From: Pseudomonadota bacterium
GTDB lineage: Bacteria > Pseudomonadota > Alphaproteobacteria > Rhizobiales > Beijerinckiaceae
DNA length: 12,845 bases
NCBI GenBank assembly: GCA_023426505.1
Contig: JAFAAP010000236.1
Location: 1 to 12,845 of the forward strand
Direction: 5' to 3'
In this document: piece by piece, positions 12,697 to 12,845 of the stretch
Layout: each line of letters starts with the position of its first letter
Numbering within the stretch: the first letter of the stretch is position 1
Made by a program: the position numbers and the translations under genes
Notes under the pieces: model-generated
Seen by the model: the letters and a program-made list of their open reading frames with translations, nothing else
Database searches by the model: none
What the model was told of the DNA's origin: nothing

Positions 12697-12845
12697 TTAG
12701 GGGGAGACAACGGGTCGTCGGAACAGGATGCGGCCGTCCGGTAGGCGTGTCGCCTCAAGTTCACGCGCCGCGACAAGGCGCTCGAGCGCCGTGTCGAGGG
12801 CGGCAATTCCCCGGAAGAAGCGCGACAGGAGGATCCATCCGGCAA
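12697..12845 (-). CDS. C-terminal end of an unidentified protein (partial, runs off the right edge)
   Basis: This is the only minus-strand frame open from the right edge to a TAA stop (12697-12699), giving 48 residues. The tail reads as a helix rich in Leu, Ala, Glu and Arg, followed by LPDGRILFRRPVV, which looks like a beta-hairpin. Helix plus hairpin would fit the last part of a winged-helix domain, but this is a weak inference from a fragment. Its stop lies 21 bp before the GTG start of the DUF4255 gene, on the same strand, so it is probably co-transcribed with the particle genes. I do not recognise the family. In other eCIS loci the neighbours of the terminator gene include an AAA+ ATPase, but no ATPase motif can be seen in so short a piece. 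Confidence 0.6.
   Translation of the reverse strand, partial: AGWILLSRFFRGIAALDTALERLVAARELEATRLPDGRILFRRPVVSP

Noticed and set aside
1..12845. Ordinary prophage or type VI secretion locus
   Set aside because: No capsid, portal, terminase, integrase or lysis gene, and no TssB/TssC/TssJLM-type gene. DUF4255, DUF5908 and LysM adaptor genes point to an eCIS or a close relative. Only the flanks could fully exclude a phage.
1..12845. CRISPR arrays, tRNA or rRNA genes, insertion sequences
   Set aside because: I saw no regularly spaced direct repeats, no tRNA-like clover-leaf stretch and no transposase gene. The whole window is filled by coding regions with gaps of at most 28 bp.

Overview
The window carries a contiguous run of structural genes from a contractile, phage-tail-like particle. 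The best match is an extracellular contractile injection system (eCIS; the PVC / Afp / MAC family) or a close tailocin relative. Every credible gene lies on the minus strand, so the operon reads from the right edge (12845) to the left edge (1). Gaps are at most 28 bp and five junctions are 4-bp ATGA stop/start overlaps, which indicates one tightly coupled polycistronic unit. No head, portal, terminase, lysis or integrase gene is present, which argues against an ordinary prophage within what can be seen. The DNA is GC-rich (roughly 60%, by eye) with clear Shine-Dalgarno sequences. That fits a high-GC bacterium, possibly a proteobacterium, but nothing here fixes the taxon.

Order in the direction of transcription: (1) the last 48 codons of an unidentified gene (12845-12697); (2) a DUF4255/Pvc16-type tail-terminator protein; (3) a protein with a C-terminal carboxypeptidase-regulatory-like beta-sandwich; (4) a very large sheath protein of 1054 aa; (5) a gp19-type tube protein; (6) a second sheath protein of 669 aa; (7) a second gp19-type tube protein, probably Pvc5-like; (8) a 62-aa DUF5908/Pvc6-like protein; (9) a Pvc7-like tube-baseplate adaptor with LysM; (10) a gp27/VgrG-N-like hub; (11) a gpV/gp5-like spike; (12) an unrecognised 250-aa hydrophobic helical protein with six cysteines; (13) a gp25/gpW-like wedge protein; (14) the first 426 codons of a baseplate J-like wedge protein, cut by the left edge.

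By analogy with characterised contractile systems, genes 4-7 would form the sheath and inner tube, genes 8-14 the baseplate, hub and spike, and gene 2 the distal cap. The AAA+ ATPase, tape measure, tail fibres and effectors expected of an eCIS are not in the window and probably lie on either side.

The most unusual points are the series of beta-rich modules that enlarges the first sheath protein, the sheath-tube-sheath-tube order, a hub and spike encoded as two genes, no PAAR tip gene and an unknown cysteine-containing protein where one might be expected, a terminator-like hairpin early in the carboxypeptidase-like gene, and a perfect 25-bp interrupted palindrome inside the baseplate J gene.
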